From assembly GCA_902521155.1 (NCBI GenBank), contig CABYQR010000001.1, positions 180,279-244,278 of the forward strand: a stretch of 64,000 nt of DNA, written 5' to 3'. The notes under the pieces are model-generated. The model was given only the letters and a program-made list of their open reading frames with translations. It ran no database searches and was not told where the DNA came from. A program made the translations under genes and the position numbers. Below, one piece after another: positions 55,987 through 64,000 of this stretch (the first letter of the stretch is position 1; every line of letters begins with the position of its first letter). Source of the stretch: an uncultured Alphaproteobacteria bacterium (lineage in GTDB: Bacteria > Pseudomonadota > Alphaproteobacteria > HIMB59).

Positions 55987-58002
55987 CTATAATTCTTTTT
56001 GAACTTCCTTAGTTATATAAAATTCAATTTCATCTTTGACTAAAATATCAGAGTAATCTTTGAACGAAATACCGCATTCGTAATTTTCTCGAACCTCTTT
56101 AACATCATCTTTAAATCGTTTTAGTGTTCCCACTTCACCACCATGAATAATTTTACCTTCTCTGACCAATCTGATTTTAGCAGAGTTGGAGACAAATCCA
56201 TTAGTTACAAAACACCCAGCAATAGTGCCGAATTTTGATGAATTAAAGGTATCTCTGACTTCTGCGTGACCAATAATTTCCTCTTTGGTATCAGGAGTAA
56301 GAAGTCCTGATAGCATTTTTTTCATATCATCAATTAATTCATAGATAATAGAGTAATACCTAATATCAACTTTATCTCTTTTTGCGATTGTTCGGGCTTG
56401 GGGGATAGCGCGGATATTAAATCCAATAACTACTCCTTGAGCAGAATTAGCTAAACTCACATCACTCTCGTTAATGGCTCCGATCGCATTATGAATAACG
56501 TTCATTTTTACTTCATCATTGCCCACTTTTTCAAGAGAGGAGACGATAGCTTCAAGGGAGCCTTGAACATCTGCTTTAACAATAATAGGTAATTTTTTTA
56601 CATCGCCTTTAGAAACATTTGCCATCATTTCTTCTAGAGAAGATTTTTTAATGGCAGAAGTGTCTTCTAATTTCTTTTGATCCTTTGCCTTTTCAGTTAT
56701 GTCTTTGGCTATTTCTTCATTAGGCATGACAAAAACTGTTTCACCTGCTTGAGGAACTGAGTCAAAACCCAAAACTTCAACCGGCATTCCAGGGGGTGCA
56801 GTCTTAACTCTTTTACCTGATTCATCAAATAAAGCTTTCACTCTGCCAAAAGAGGAACCACATGTAAAATGATCTCCCTCATTCAGAGTTCCATTCTTGA
56901 TAATTACTGTCGCAACAGATCCCTTACCCGTTTCAATTTTAGATTCTACCACAATGGCTTCTGCTAACTTGTCGTGTTCTACGTTCAAATTTAATATTTC
57001 TATTTGTAATAAGATATTATCTAAAAGTTTATCTAAGTTTGTTTTTTTTATGGCAGAAATTTCTGTTTCTAAAACATCGCCGCTAAAGCTCTCTACGACT
57101 ACTTCATGGCTTAACAAATCATTTCTAACTACATTGGGGTCTACATCGGGCAGGTCAATTTTATTGATGGCTAAAACAATAGGAACTTTTGCTGTTTTAG
57201 CATGGGAAATTGCCTCTATAGTTTGAGGTTTCACACTATCGTTTGCAGCAACAACTAAGACTACTACATCAGTTAAATTTGCACCACGGGAACGAATATT
57301 TGAGAATGCTGCATGACCAGGGGTATCTAAAAAAGTAATAGGTTGGTTTTTATGCTTGATTTGATAAGCGCCGATATGCTGAGTAATTCCGCCTGACTCC
57401 CGTGCTGTAACGTTAGTGTTTCTCAGTGAATCTAGTAAAGAAGTCTTTCCATGATCAACGTGACCCATCACAGTTACAATAGGTGGTCGTGGCTGTATAT
57501 TAGATTTTGTTGTTTTTTGGAAATTTGCAATTTCATCGTTGAGACTAATTGCTGTTTCTCTTTTAGGAGTGTGACCTAATTCTGTTACAATTAACTCCGC
57601 TGTATCTCCATCAATGAATTGGTTTGCAGTGGCCATGATACCATTTTTCATTAATGCTTTTACAACATCACCTGTTTTTTCTGACATACGACTTGCAAGT
57701 TCTTGAATTGATATTTTGATAGGAATATCTACTTCTCTAACAATTTTTTGTGAGCTTGTTAAATTAGGTTTATATTTTGTTTTTTGCTTTTCTCGATTTC
57801 TTTTTGTTTGGGCTAAGCTCGGCATTTTTTCATAATCTGGTTCTTCGTCTAAAATATTGTTAACAGATATTGATGATAGTTTTTTTTGAAAAGCAGTCGT
57901 ATTTAGAGTCAATTTTTTTCGAGGCGCCGCAGCACCTGCTGCTTTAGGAGGCGTGCTTTTAGCTTTAGAGCTTGGTGTAGGAGTCTTATTGTCTTTTGTC
58001 AT
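55987..58002 (-). CDS. infB: Translation initiation factor IF-2
   Basis: 671 aa. G-domain motifs VTVMGHVDHGKTSLLDSL, FLDTPGHAAF and AINKIDLP are complete. The IF2-specific C-terminal domains (MPVEVLGFDSVPQAGE, IIVKADVQGSLEAI) follow. The N-terminal extension is short compared with most alphaproteobacteria (often over 800 aa), and the start contains a Pro/Lys/Ala-rich segment. It places fMet-tRNA on the 30S subunit. It follows nusA by 10 bp with no ylxR between. Confidence 0.97.
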   Translation of the reverse strand: MTKDNKTPTPSSKAKSTPPKAAGAAAPRKKLTLNTTAFQKKLSSISVNNILDEEPDYEKMPSLAQTKRNREKQKTKYKPNLTSSQKIVREVDIPIKISIQELASRMSEKTGDVVKALMKNGIMATANQFIDGDTAELIVTELGHTPKRETAISLNDEIANFQKTTKSNIQPRPPIVTVMGHVDHGKTSLLDSLRNTNVTARESGGITQHIGAYQIKHKNQPITFLDTPGHAAFSNIRSRGANLTDVVVLVVAANDSVKPQTIEAISHAKTAKVPIVLAINKIDLPDVDPNVVRNDLLSHEVVVESFSGDVLETEISAIKKTNLDKLLDNILLQIEILNLNVEHDKLAEAIVVESKIETGKGSVATVIIKNGTLNEGDHFTCGSSFGRVKALFDESGKRVKTAPPGMPVEVLGFDSVPQAGETVFVMPNEEIAKDITEKAKDQKKLEDTSAIKKSSLEEMMANVSKGDVKKLPIIVKADVQGSLEAIVSSLEKVGNDEVKMNVIHNAIGAINESDVSLANSAQGVVIGFNIRAIPQARTIAKRDKVDIRYYSIIYELIDDMKKMLSGLLTPDTKEEIIGHAEVRDTFNSSKFGTIAGCFVTNGFVSNSAKIRLVREGKIIHGGEVGTLKRFKDDVKEVRENYECGISFKDYSDILVKDEIEFYITKEVQKEL

Positions 58003-58012
58003 TGATTAATTC

Positions 58013-59515
58013 TTAACTATTAAGATATATCTCCCTTGCATCCATAATAATTTTTTCAGCAATATTTTTTTCTACTCTTTTTTGAAGAATCCCCTCTTTG
58101 CCTACTAGTTCATCTGTAGCTAAATCTGCTAAGTCTTGTCGGGTGAATATTTTATTATCAATTAGTGTTGAAAGCATTTTATTATCTAATTCTTTAATAT
58201 TTTTTAGATAGTCATCTAGGCTAGACTCTTGAATAAGTTTTTCTAGTTCAGCTTTTTCATTTTCCATAAATTGTGAAGCACGGGCATAAATTTCGGTAGC
58301 AAGTTCAGTATCAAAGCCTTCAATTTTTTCAATATCGTTGACTGTGGCATTAACAATTTTTTCAATGCTGTTATATCCCTCTACAGCCAGTAACTGGGCA
58401 ATCATATCCTCTAAGTCTAGTTTTTCGGCAAAGAGTGCTGTTACTTGTTTGAATTCCTCTTGACGCCTATCCGCATCTTCTTTTTCCGTTAAAATATCAA
58501 TCTCTAAACCCGTTAAAATAGAGGCTAATTTAACATTTTGACCTCTTCTACCTATTGCAATACTTAATTGATCTTCTGGTAAAACAATTTCTACACGATT
58601 GGAATCTTCAAACTCGTTAACTTTAGCTACTTGAGCAGGTGATATGGCGCGTTGAACAAAAAGGGATTTTAGCTCAGACCAATTCACAATATCAATTTTT
58701 TCACCTTGCAATTCGTTCACAATTGCTTGAACCCTAGATCCTCTCATTCCAACACAAGCTCCAACAGGGTCTATAGACTTATCATTGGCTCGAACAGTTA
58801 TTTTACCTCTACTGCCTGGGTCTCTTGCAACTGATAAAATTTCAATTTGACCTTCGTATATTTCTGGAACTTCTTGGACAAAAAGTTTTGCCATAAATTG
58901 AGGATGGGTTCTTGAAAGAAAAATTTGATGTCCTTTAGATTCTTCTTTGATATCAAAAAAATAAGCTCTAATACGATCACCTGTCTTAAAATTTTCTCTT
59001 GGTATTAATTCGTCTTTGCGAAGGAAGCCTTCGGCCTTTCCTAGATCAACAATAATATTATTAAACTCAATTCTTTTAACTATTCCAGAAAGGATTTCAC
59101 CTACGCGATCTTTGAAGTCATTAAACTGTCTTCGTTTTTCTGCTTCACGCACACGGGAGTATATTACTTGTCGTGCCATATTAGCAGTGACTCTTCCAAA
59201 ATTTACTGCAGGAAGAGGGATATGTACTTGGCCTCCGATTTCTACATTTTCATCATACTTTTTAGCATGATCTAGAAGAATTTGATTAGCTTGGAGAACA
59301 GGGTCTATAGTCTCTACTACATCTTTAATATGTGAGAGGGTAATGTTTCCAGTGAAACGATCAATAACGGCTTTAATGTTATTATCCATTCCATATTTTG
59401 ATTTTCCAATTATTTCAAAAGACTCTTCAAGAGCCTCCATTACTATGTCTTGTTCTATGCCTTTCTCTTGAGAGACAATTTCTGCAACTTTTAAAATTTC
59501 TGTGTTATTTAGCAT
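58013..59515 (-). CDS. nusA: Transcription termination/antitermination factor NusA
   Basis: 500 aa. The N-terminal RNAP-binding domain (ILKVAEIVSQEKGIEQDIVMEALEE) is followed by an S1 domain (GEILSGIVKRIEFNNIIVDLG) and two KH domains (VGACVGMRGSRVQAIVNEL, LSIAIGRRGQNVKLAS), with helix-hairpin repeats at the end. ATG 59515 has no Shine-Dalgarno sequence of its own. A terminator lies 14 bp upstream, and a possible leader ORF ends at the start codon, so expression is probably by readthrough. rimP is not upstream. Confidence 0.97.
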   Translation of the reverse strand: MLNNTEILKVAEIVSQEKGIEQDIVMEALEESFEIIGKSKYGMDNNIKAVIDRFTGNITLSHIKDVVETIDPVLQANQILLDHAKKYDENVEIGGQVHIPLPAVNFGRVTANMARQVIYSRVREAEKRRQFNDFKDRVGEILSGIVKRIEFNNIIVDLGKAEGFLRKDELIPRENFKTGDRIRAYFFDIKEESKGHQIFLSRTHPQFMAKLFVQEVPEIYEGQIEILSVARDPGSRGKITVRANDKSIDPVGACVGMRGSRVQAIVNELQGEKIDIVNWSELKSLFVQRAISPAQVAKVNEFEDSNRVEIVLPEDQLSIAIGRRGQNVKLASILTGLEIDILTEKEDADRRQEEFKQVTALFAEKLDLEDMIAQLLAVEGYNSIEKIVNATVNDIEKIEGFDTELATEIYARASQFMENEKAELEKLIQESSLDDYLKNIKELDNKMLSTLIDNKIFTRQDLADLATDELVGKEGILQKRVEKNIAEKIIMDAREIYLNS

Positions 59516-59553
59516 TATGTTTTCTGGTTAAAAAAAAAGGCGGGACAACCCAC
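59515..59553 (-). CDS. Possible 12-codon leader ORF upstream of nusA
   Basis: A GTG right after AAGGAGGAG opens a 12-codon frame (MGCPAFFFNQKT) whose TAA overlaps the nusA ATG as TAATG. The Shine-Dalgarno-like run is only about 2 nt from the GTG, closer than normal, so initiation is doubtful. If translated it would cross the terminator hairpin and couple to nusA. Confidence 0.3.
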   Translation of the reverse strand: MGCPAFFFNQKT

Positions 59554-59554
59554 C
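59530..59554 (-). terminator. Intrinsic terminator/attenuator between trmB and nusA
   Basis: On the minus strand GGTGGG-TTGT-CCCGCC forms a six-pair stem (one G-U) with a 4-base loop, followed by nine U. It starts 14 bp after the trmB stop, and its U-run ends 14 bp before the nusA ATG. It has a G+C-rich stem in a very AT-rich region, so it is the clearest terminator in the window. Confidence 0.82.
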
Positions 59555-59567
59555 TCCTCCTTGTTGG

Positions 59568-60212
59568 TTAATAATTTTTAAGAACGCTAAAATAGAATAG
59601 TTTATGATTTTTGTCTAAGGCTTTTTTTTCAAATTTCGTATTTAAAGCATTGAATTCATTATATTTCCAAGAATCTGGGCCTATATCTTTAATTATATAG
59701 TTAAATTGATTCATTAATATTAGTGCTTCAAGAAAATAATCTGAGTGGTCCGTGGCGAAATGAATAAAGCCTTTTTTTTTCAATTTCTTTGAAAGGTCCT
59801 CTACCAGTAAGGCATTAAAAGTTCTTCTTTTTTTATGTCTATTTTTAGGCCAAGGGTCTGGGAAAAAAACCCTGATACCATTAAAATAATTATTTGGGAT
59901 AAAAGGAAGGATGTCTTGTATATTTAAATGAAAAACTAATAAATTTTTTAATTTATTATCAATAGAGTTTCTAATAGCTCTCAAGACACCATCAGCAAAA
60001 ATATCACATCCTATAAAATTAGTTTGAGGATTATTTTTGGCATCTTCACTGATCTTCTCTCCATCGCCAATGCCTATTTCTAATACTCGAGGTGTTTTGA
60101 TATTTTTAAATATAGAAGTTGAGGGAAGAAGTAATTTATCTTGGAGATGCTCCAATCTGGCAAAAGATTTTCCTTTTTTTCTTCCAAAGTATTTATTTTT
60201 TGATTCGAACAT
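59568..60212 (-). CDS. trmB: tRNA (guanine-N7-)-methyltransferase
   Basis: About 214 aa SAM enzyme that makes m7G46. FGRKKGKSFARLEHLQ, VLEIGIGDGEKI (motif I) and VFFPDPWPKNRHKKRR (TrmB signature) are clear. The ORF track start (60230) is a TTG inside the ribosome site; GGAGGT lies 10 nt before ATG 60212, which I take. The start overlaps the end of lnt by 20 bp. Confidence 0.94.
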   Translation of the reverse strand: MFESKNKYFGRKKGKSFARLEHLQDKLLLPSTSIFKNIKTPRVLEIGIGDGEKISEDAKNNPQTNFIGCDIFADGVLRAIRNSIDNKLKNLLVFHLNIQDILPFIPNNYFNGIRVFFPDPWPKNRHKKRRTFNALLVEDLSKKLKKKGFIHFATDHSDYFLEALILMNQFNYIIKDIGPDSWKYNEFNALNTKFEKKALDKNHKLFYFSVLKNY

Positions 60213-61671
60213 AAAGAAAGCTACCTCCAAAGATTAAAAATAGAAGAAGCATAATAATATTTAGAGTTGATGGACAGAAAGGGGGTGATTGATTGAGTGG
60301 ATAATTGTAATAAAGAAAATCTTTTTTATCATTTGAAATACTTTCAATAATATTTCCCTTTTTGTCAATGATTGCAGAAATTCCTGAAGGTGTAGATCTG
60401 ACTAAAGTTTTACCAAACTCAACGCTTCTTAATAAGGAATTAGCTAAATGCTGTTGTGGTCCGTACCACTTACCAAACCATGAATCATTAGATATTTGTA
60501 AAACTAAGTTAGATTGACATATGTTTTTATTAATATGCTTATAGTAAAAAATGGACTCAAAACAAATCATAGGTACTGCCTTAATATTTTTTGGTAAGTT
60601 TATAAGAGATTGGTCATCTCCTGGGATATAATTCATACCTAAGTTTAGAAAACGACTCAAAAGTGGTTTAACCCAAGGTACATACTCACCAAATAAAACG
60701 AGTTTTTGTTTATCATAATGTTGATTAATTTTGCCTTGATGGTCTATGACAAAAAAACGATTAAATAATTGATTATTTTCAATAGCACTGGAGCCTACTA
60801 TCAATTTTTGATCTTTATCTAAAATACCCCCCAATCTGCTTAAAAGGCCGGGTCTATTATTCAAATCAATAGGCAAAGATCCTTCAGGCCAAATAATTAA
60901 ATCAACATTGGAGGTTTTGCTAAGAGCAAGAAGTGTTAGCTCTTCATATTTTTGAAAGTTGTCAAGAACATCAAAATCGGTCAAGGACTCATATATGTTT
61001 GGTTGAATTAATAAAATGTCTAAAGAATTTTCTATATTTTTGACATTAGGTTCTTTTCCAAAAAATCCTGATAAAAAGATTATCAAAACAAGGGAACTAA
61101 TACTCAACGATAATTTTTTTTTAAGTCTTATTAGTGAATAGAGCATTAAACCAATACCTAAATGAATAATTACTCCAAGACCATAGACTCCCACGAAGGG
61201 AAGAGATTTTAAGACCCATAGGTTTTTATAATAAATTATAGCAGAGGGATTCCAAGGAAAGCCGCCCATTAGAAATTCTTTTAAAAGTTCTACAATGCTT
61301 AAACTTAAAGGAAGCAAGAAAAATTTTAATTGTGAGTTATGAAATATTTTTAAAACAATATTAATTACAGAAAAGCTTAAAAAAGAGATAAATGAAGCCA
61401 ACAATAATATTAAGATAATGCCTAAAAATAAATAGCCTAGTCCCCCTGAATAAAAGGATTGAATTATCCAGCTTAAGCTAATGAAATTAATTATGAAAAA
61501 AAAAGTAAATATAATCTTCTTGGAAAAATTTACTTTAGTTGTGAGAGAAAATAAAAATAAGCTTAATCCTGCCCAATAAAATATAGAAACACCAAATGGA
61601 GGGAGAGAGAATAAAATTAAAATAGAACAGAATGATATTAAGAAAAAAGGTCTTTGAATTAAAAAATTCAA
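60193..61671 (-). CDS. lnt: Apolipoprotein N-acyltransferase
   Basis: 492-aa inner-membrane enzyme with several N-terminal membrane segments and a nitrilase domain. The catalytic triad is visible: Glu in WPEGSLPID, Lys in YDKQKLVLFGEYVPW and Cys in VPMICFESIFY. A last membrane helix (LNIIMLLLFLIFGGSFLYV) ends it. It N-acylates lipoproteins. It follows corC by 1 bp. Confidence 0.95.
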   Translation of the reverse strand: MNFLIQRPFFLISFCSILILFSLPPFGVSIFYWAGLSLFLFSLTTKVNFSKKIIFTFFFIINFISLSWIIQSFYSGGLGYLFLGIILILLLASFISFLSFSVINIVLKIFHNSQLKFFLLPLSLSIVELLKEFLMGGFPWNPSAIIYYKNLWVLKSLPFVGVYGLGVIIHLGIGLMLYSLIRLKKKLSLSISSLVLIIFLSGFFGKEPNVKNIENSLDILLIQPNIYESLTDFDVLDNFQKYEELTLLALSKTSNVDLIIWPEGSLPIDLNNRPGLLSRLGGILDKDQKLIVGSSAIENNQLFNRFFVIDHQGKINQHYDKQKLVLFGEYVPWVKPLLSRFLNLGMNYIPGDDQSLINLPKNIKAVPMICFESIFYYKHINKNICQSNLVLQISNDSWFGKWYGPQQHLANSLLRSVEFGKTLVRSTPSGISAIIDKKGNIIESISNDKKDFLYYNYPLNQSPPFCPSTLNIIMLLLFLIFGGSFLYVRIKK

Positions 61672-61672
61672 A

Positions 61673-62500
61673 CTATTGGGGTTTTAGTCCATGAACAACT
61701 ACTTCAAGAATTTTTCTAGAAGAAACTTTGTGTATGGTAAAAGAAAGTTTTTTATTAATTGTAAATTTTTCTTTTTTCTTAGGGATGCGCCCTGCTAAAT
61801 TAAAGATAATTCCACCTATTGTTCCTACATCTTCTTTTAAATCTTCAGGAATGAGTACATCAAACTCTCTCTCAAAATCATCTACGAGCATTGCTGCATC
61901 CATAATTAAATTTTTATTACTCTGGCGATAAAGAGGAGCTTCCTCTGAGTCATGCTCGTCTTCTATCTCACCCACTATTTCCTCAACAAGATCTTCAATG
62001 GTCACTAAACCTGCTACACTATTAAATTCATCCATGACAATGGCTAGGTGGATATTTTGTTTTTTCATTTTCTGTAGGAGGTTAAAGACAGGAGTTGCAG
62101 AGGGAATATAGATAACCTCTCTTAAAAGACTCTTAATATTGAGTGATTTATTATTGATTTTCTTGAAGATATCCTTGATATGGACCATACCCAGACAGTT
62201 TTCTAAATCTTCATTTACAACAGGCATTCTAGAATGAGCCTCTTTATTAATTATTTTTATAAGGTTAACTTTATCAATTTTTTGATCAAGGTAGATAATC
62301 TCACCTCTTGGGATCATGACATCATCCACAGTCTTTTTATGTACTTTTAAAAGATTATTAAATATTTTCTTTTCTTCATTCTTAGCAATTCCAGAGCTGT
62401 CCGAATTAGAAGATATTAAGTCAATAATTTGTTTTTTGAACTTGTCTTCTTGAATTAAGTCTTTGACAAGTTTGATCGCAAGATTTTTTTTAATCTTCAT
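61673..62500 (-). CDS. corC: CBS-domain protein CorC/HlyC-like
   Basis: 275-aa soluble protein. Two CBS domains (VDDVMIPRGEIIYLD and REVIYIPSATPVFNLLQKMKKQNIHLAIVMDEF) are followed by the CorC_HlyC domain (DVGTIGGIIFNLAGRIP). It lacks the membrane DUF21 part, as in E. coli CorC. Linked with Mg/Co efflux or envelope function; the role is not certain. It overlaps ybeY by 11 bp. Confidence 0.9.
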   Translation of the reverse strand: MKIKKNLAIKLVKDLIQEDKFKKQIIDLISSNSDSSGIAKNEEKKIFNNLLKVHKKTVDDVMIPRGEIIYLDQKIDKVNLIKIINKEAHSRMPVVNEDLENCLGMVHIKDIFKKINNKSLNIKSLLREVIYIPSATPVFNLLQKMKKQNIHLAIVMDEFNSVAGLVTIEDLVEEIVGEIEDEHDSEEAPLYRQSNKNLIMDAAMLVDDFEREFDVLIPEDLKEDVGTIGGIIFNLAGRIPKKKEKFTINKKLSFTIHKVSSRKILEVVVHGLKPQ

Positions 62501-62939
62501 GTACGGGTTTTAATCCTATAAATTTCATAAACATATTTTCTAGAAATCTCATATTACTTCTTGATTGTCTATCATAGTGCGAATATCCAAATAAGTGAAG
62601 TAAACCGTGGCTCACTAACATAAAAAAACTTTGTGAATTAATAGTATTATTTTTGTTAAGAATGTAGCTATCGGCAATAGCAATATCACCTGAGGCTATT
62701 TCATCAGAAAAGGATAATACATCTGTGACCTTATTTTTTTTTCTAAATTCTTTATTCAAAGATTTTATTTCATCATTAGAGACAATTTTAATTGTAATTG
62801 AGGTTTGGTTTTCATTTAAATGAAGTGGTTGAAAATATTCAGATAGTTTTTTTAGTCTTCCTTTCGAATTATTGAGGAATTTTTTAAGTTGGCTGTTACC
62901 AATAAATTCTATAACAAATTTTTTATTTTTAATTTTCAA
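62490..62939 (-). CDS. ybeY: Endoribonuclease YbeY
   Basis: 149-aa metal-dependent RNase for 16S rRNA maturation. VSHGLLHLFGYSH gives the three His ligands. The usual GYDH is GYSH here. KVTDVLSF is the other family motif. It sits between phoH and corC in the conserved order. Confidence 0.93.
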   Translation of the reverse strand: MKIKNKKFVIEFIGNSQLKKFLNNSKGRLKKLSEYFQPLHLNENQTSITIKIVSNDEIKSLNKEFRKKNKVTDVLSFSDEIASGDIAIADSYILNKNNTINSQSFFMLVSHGLLHLFGYSHYDRQSRSNMRFLENMFMKFIGLKPVHED

Positions 62940-62941
62940 AT

Positions 62942-63898
62942 TTACTTATCGTATGCGTTTATAATTTTTTCCACTAAAGTATGACGGCAGACATCACTAC
63001 TATTTAAATGAACAAAGCCAATATCTTTTACTTTTTCTAATTTTTCCATGGCATCTTGCATGCCACTCTTAGCATTATGAGGTAAATCTTTTTGGCTCAG
63101 GTCTCCTGTAATAACCATTTTAGAATTTTGTCCTAATCTTGTAAGAAACATTTTCATTTGAGTAGAAAGAGTATTTTGTGCTTCATCAAGAATGATGAAA
63201 GATTTATTTAATGTTCTTCCTCTCATAAATGCTAAAGGAGCTATTTCTATTAAATTATTCATCATTTTTCGGTCTATTTCCTCTACAGGCATCATTTCAT
63301 AGAGCGCGTCATATAAAGGACGAAGATAAGGATCAATTTTTTCTTTCATATCTCCAGGAAGGAAACCTAATCTCTCCCCTGCCTCCACTGCTGGTCTTGA
63401 TAGAATTAATCTATTAATTTTGCCCTCTACAAAAAGACTTACGGCATAAGCCACTGCTAAATAAGTTTTTCCAGTACCGGCAGGTCCTACAGCAAAAACA
63501 ATATCCTTAGATCTCATCAGTTTGAGGAAAATTTCTTGGTTCTTGGTTTTAGGGTAAATTGTTTTTAATTTAGTGGTAATTTGATATTTCTGATCTTGTT
63601 CAATTTGTTCTTTAATATAAGCAGGCTTAGCCAAATCAATATTATTTTCAATTTCTTCTGCAGAGATGTCTTTGTTTTTTAACTTCACGTATAAACCTTG
63701 AATAACATAATAGGCTTTTTCAACAGGATCTCTACTTCCTTTAATAGAGAGAAAGTTTCCTCGAGTATAAAGCTTTACCTTAAATTTATCCTCTAAGACT
63801 TTTAAATTTTTATCATGGTAGCCAAATAAGCTTGATAGAAATTGATTGTCATCAAACTCTAATTGTTTTTGATGGGAAGAAATATTAGCCGTAGCCAT
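62942..63898 (-). CDS. phoH: PhoH-like ATPase
   Basis: 318 aa. FAVGPAGTGKTYLAVAYAVSLF is Walker A and FIILDEAQNTLSTQMKMFLTR Walker B. The N-terminal KH-like segment (VKLYTRGNFLSIKGSRDPVEKAY) is present. It is linked with RNA metabolism and YbeY. Its ATG overlaps the miaB stop (TAATG). Confidence 0.95.
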   Translation of the reverse strand: MATANISSHQKQLEFDDNQFLSSLFGYHDKNLKVLEDKFKVKLYTRGNFLSIKGSRDPVEKAYYVIQGLYVKLKNKDISAEEIENNIDLAKPAYIKEQIEQDQKYQITTKLKTIYPKTKNQEIFLKLMRSKDIVFAVGPAGTGKTYLAVAYAVSLFVEGKINRLILSRPAVEAGERLGFLPGDMKEKIDPYLRPLYDALYEMMPVEEIDRKMMNNLIEIAPLAFMRGRTLNKSFIILDEAQNTLSTQMKMFLTRLGQNSKMVITGDLSQKDLPHNAKSGMQDAMEKLEKVKDIGFVHLNSSDVCRHTLVEKIINAYDK

Positions 63899-64000
63899 TA
63901 AGCTCTTTCACCTATAAGTGAATGCATTTTAACATCTTTGATTTGAACTGGAATAATTTGGCCAATATGATTTTCTTCTCCTTCAAGAGCAACGCTTTGG
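63898..64000 (-). CDS. miaB: tRNA-2-methylthio-N6-dimethylallyladenosine synthase, C-terminal end only
   Basis: Only the last 33 codons lie in the window, too short for the ORF track. The frame reads QSVALEGEENHIGQIIPV and ends DVKMHSLIGERA, the TRAM-domain end of MiaB. The stop overlaps the phoH start. The conserved miaB-phoH order supports it. Confidence 0.85.
   Translation of the reverse strand, partial: QSVALEGEENHIGQIIPVQIKDVKMHSLIGERA

Overview
The window is about 64 kb of AT-rich bacterial chromosome (roughly one third G+C by eye). Gene packing is very tight: most neighbours are separated by 0-20 bp or overlap, and GTG/TTG starts are frequent. I see no rRNA, tRNA, insertion sequence, phage or CRISPR. 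The RegB/RegA pair, the tsaE-amgK-murU-trxA run, the fabA-fabB-fabI run and the miaB-phoH-ybeY-corC-lnt-trmB-nusA-infB order all point to an alphaproteobacterium. Low G+C and streamlining suggest a marine planktonic lineage such as HIMB59/AEGEAN-169 or another SAR11-like group. That placement is inference; I could not run a phylogeny.

Layout. (1) 1-12 kb: carbohydrate use. A 2-hydroxyacid dehydrogenase cut by the window edge faces a minus-strand alpha-galactoside operon: binding protein, two permeases, GH4 alpha-galactosidase, GalT, GalK and an SMP-30 lactonase. galE lies just upstream. A divergent pair follows, a class II aldolase and an FGGY kinase of deoxy-sugar type. No ABC ATPase gene is present. 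(2) 12-19 kb: a soluble sugar dehydrogenase-like secreted protein, a CDGSH Fe-S protein, a ferredoxin-NADP reductase, and a malate-CoA ligase/malyl-CoA lyase cluster (mtkA, mtkB, mcl) beside a Rieske oxygenase, which suggests C1/glyoxylate assimilation. (3) 19-26 kb: an unusual methyltransferase-like gene, then adenosine kinase, ahcY, metK, tsaE, amgK, murU and trxA. The order would normally include addAB before trxA, and it is absent here. (4) 26-31 kb: nrdA-nrdB-glutaredoxin-DUF924. (5) 31-34 kb: an ECF sigma/anti-sigma pair divergent from a secreted Lys-rich-repeat/coiled-coil/EF-hand protein and a 17-kDa-antigen-like protein. (6) 34-45 kb: polA, regA, regB, gyrB, recF, dnaN, dnaA, rpsT, mutM. 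(7) 45.6-51 kb (+): ubiE, coaC, coaB (split), dut, moeB-like, fabA, fabB, fabI. (8) 51-64 kb (-): DEAD-box helicase, then miaB-phoH-ybeY-corC-lnt-trmB-nusA-infB-rbfA-truB-rpsO-pnp, read here in reverse. rimP and ylxR are missing.

The most interesting signals are: (a) the ECF locus, where one 26-bp perfect palindrome supplies the -35 elements of two matched divergent promoters with identical 14-nt spacers to CGTC -10 elements; (b) an intrinsic terminator immediately before the nusA start codon, inside a possible leader ORF whose stop overlaps the nusA ATG, which could form an autoregulatory attenuator; (c) a MutM lacking all four zinc-finger cysteines; (d) CoaBC divided into two ORFs by one in-frame stop; (e) reductive losses at conserved loci (addAB, rimP, ylxR). 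Coordinates of short motifs were counted by hand and may be off by a base.
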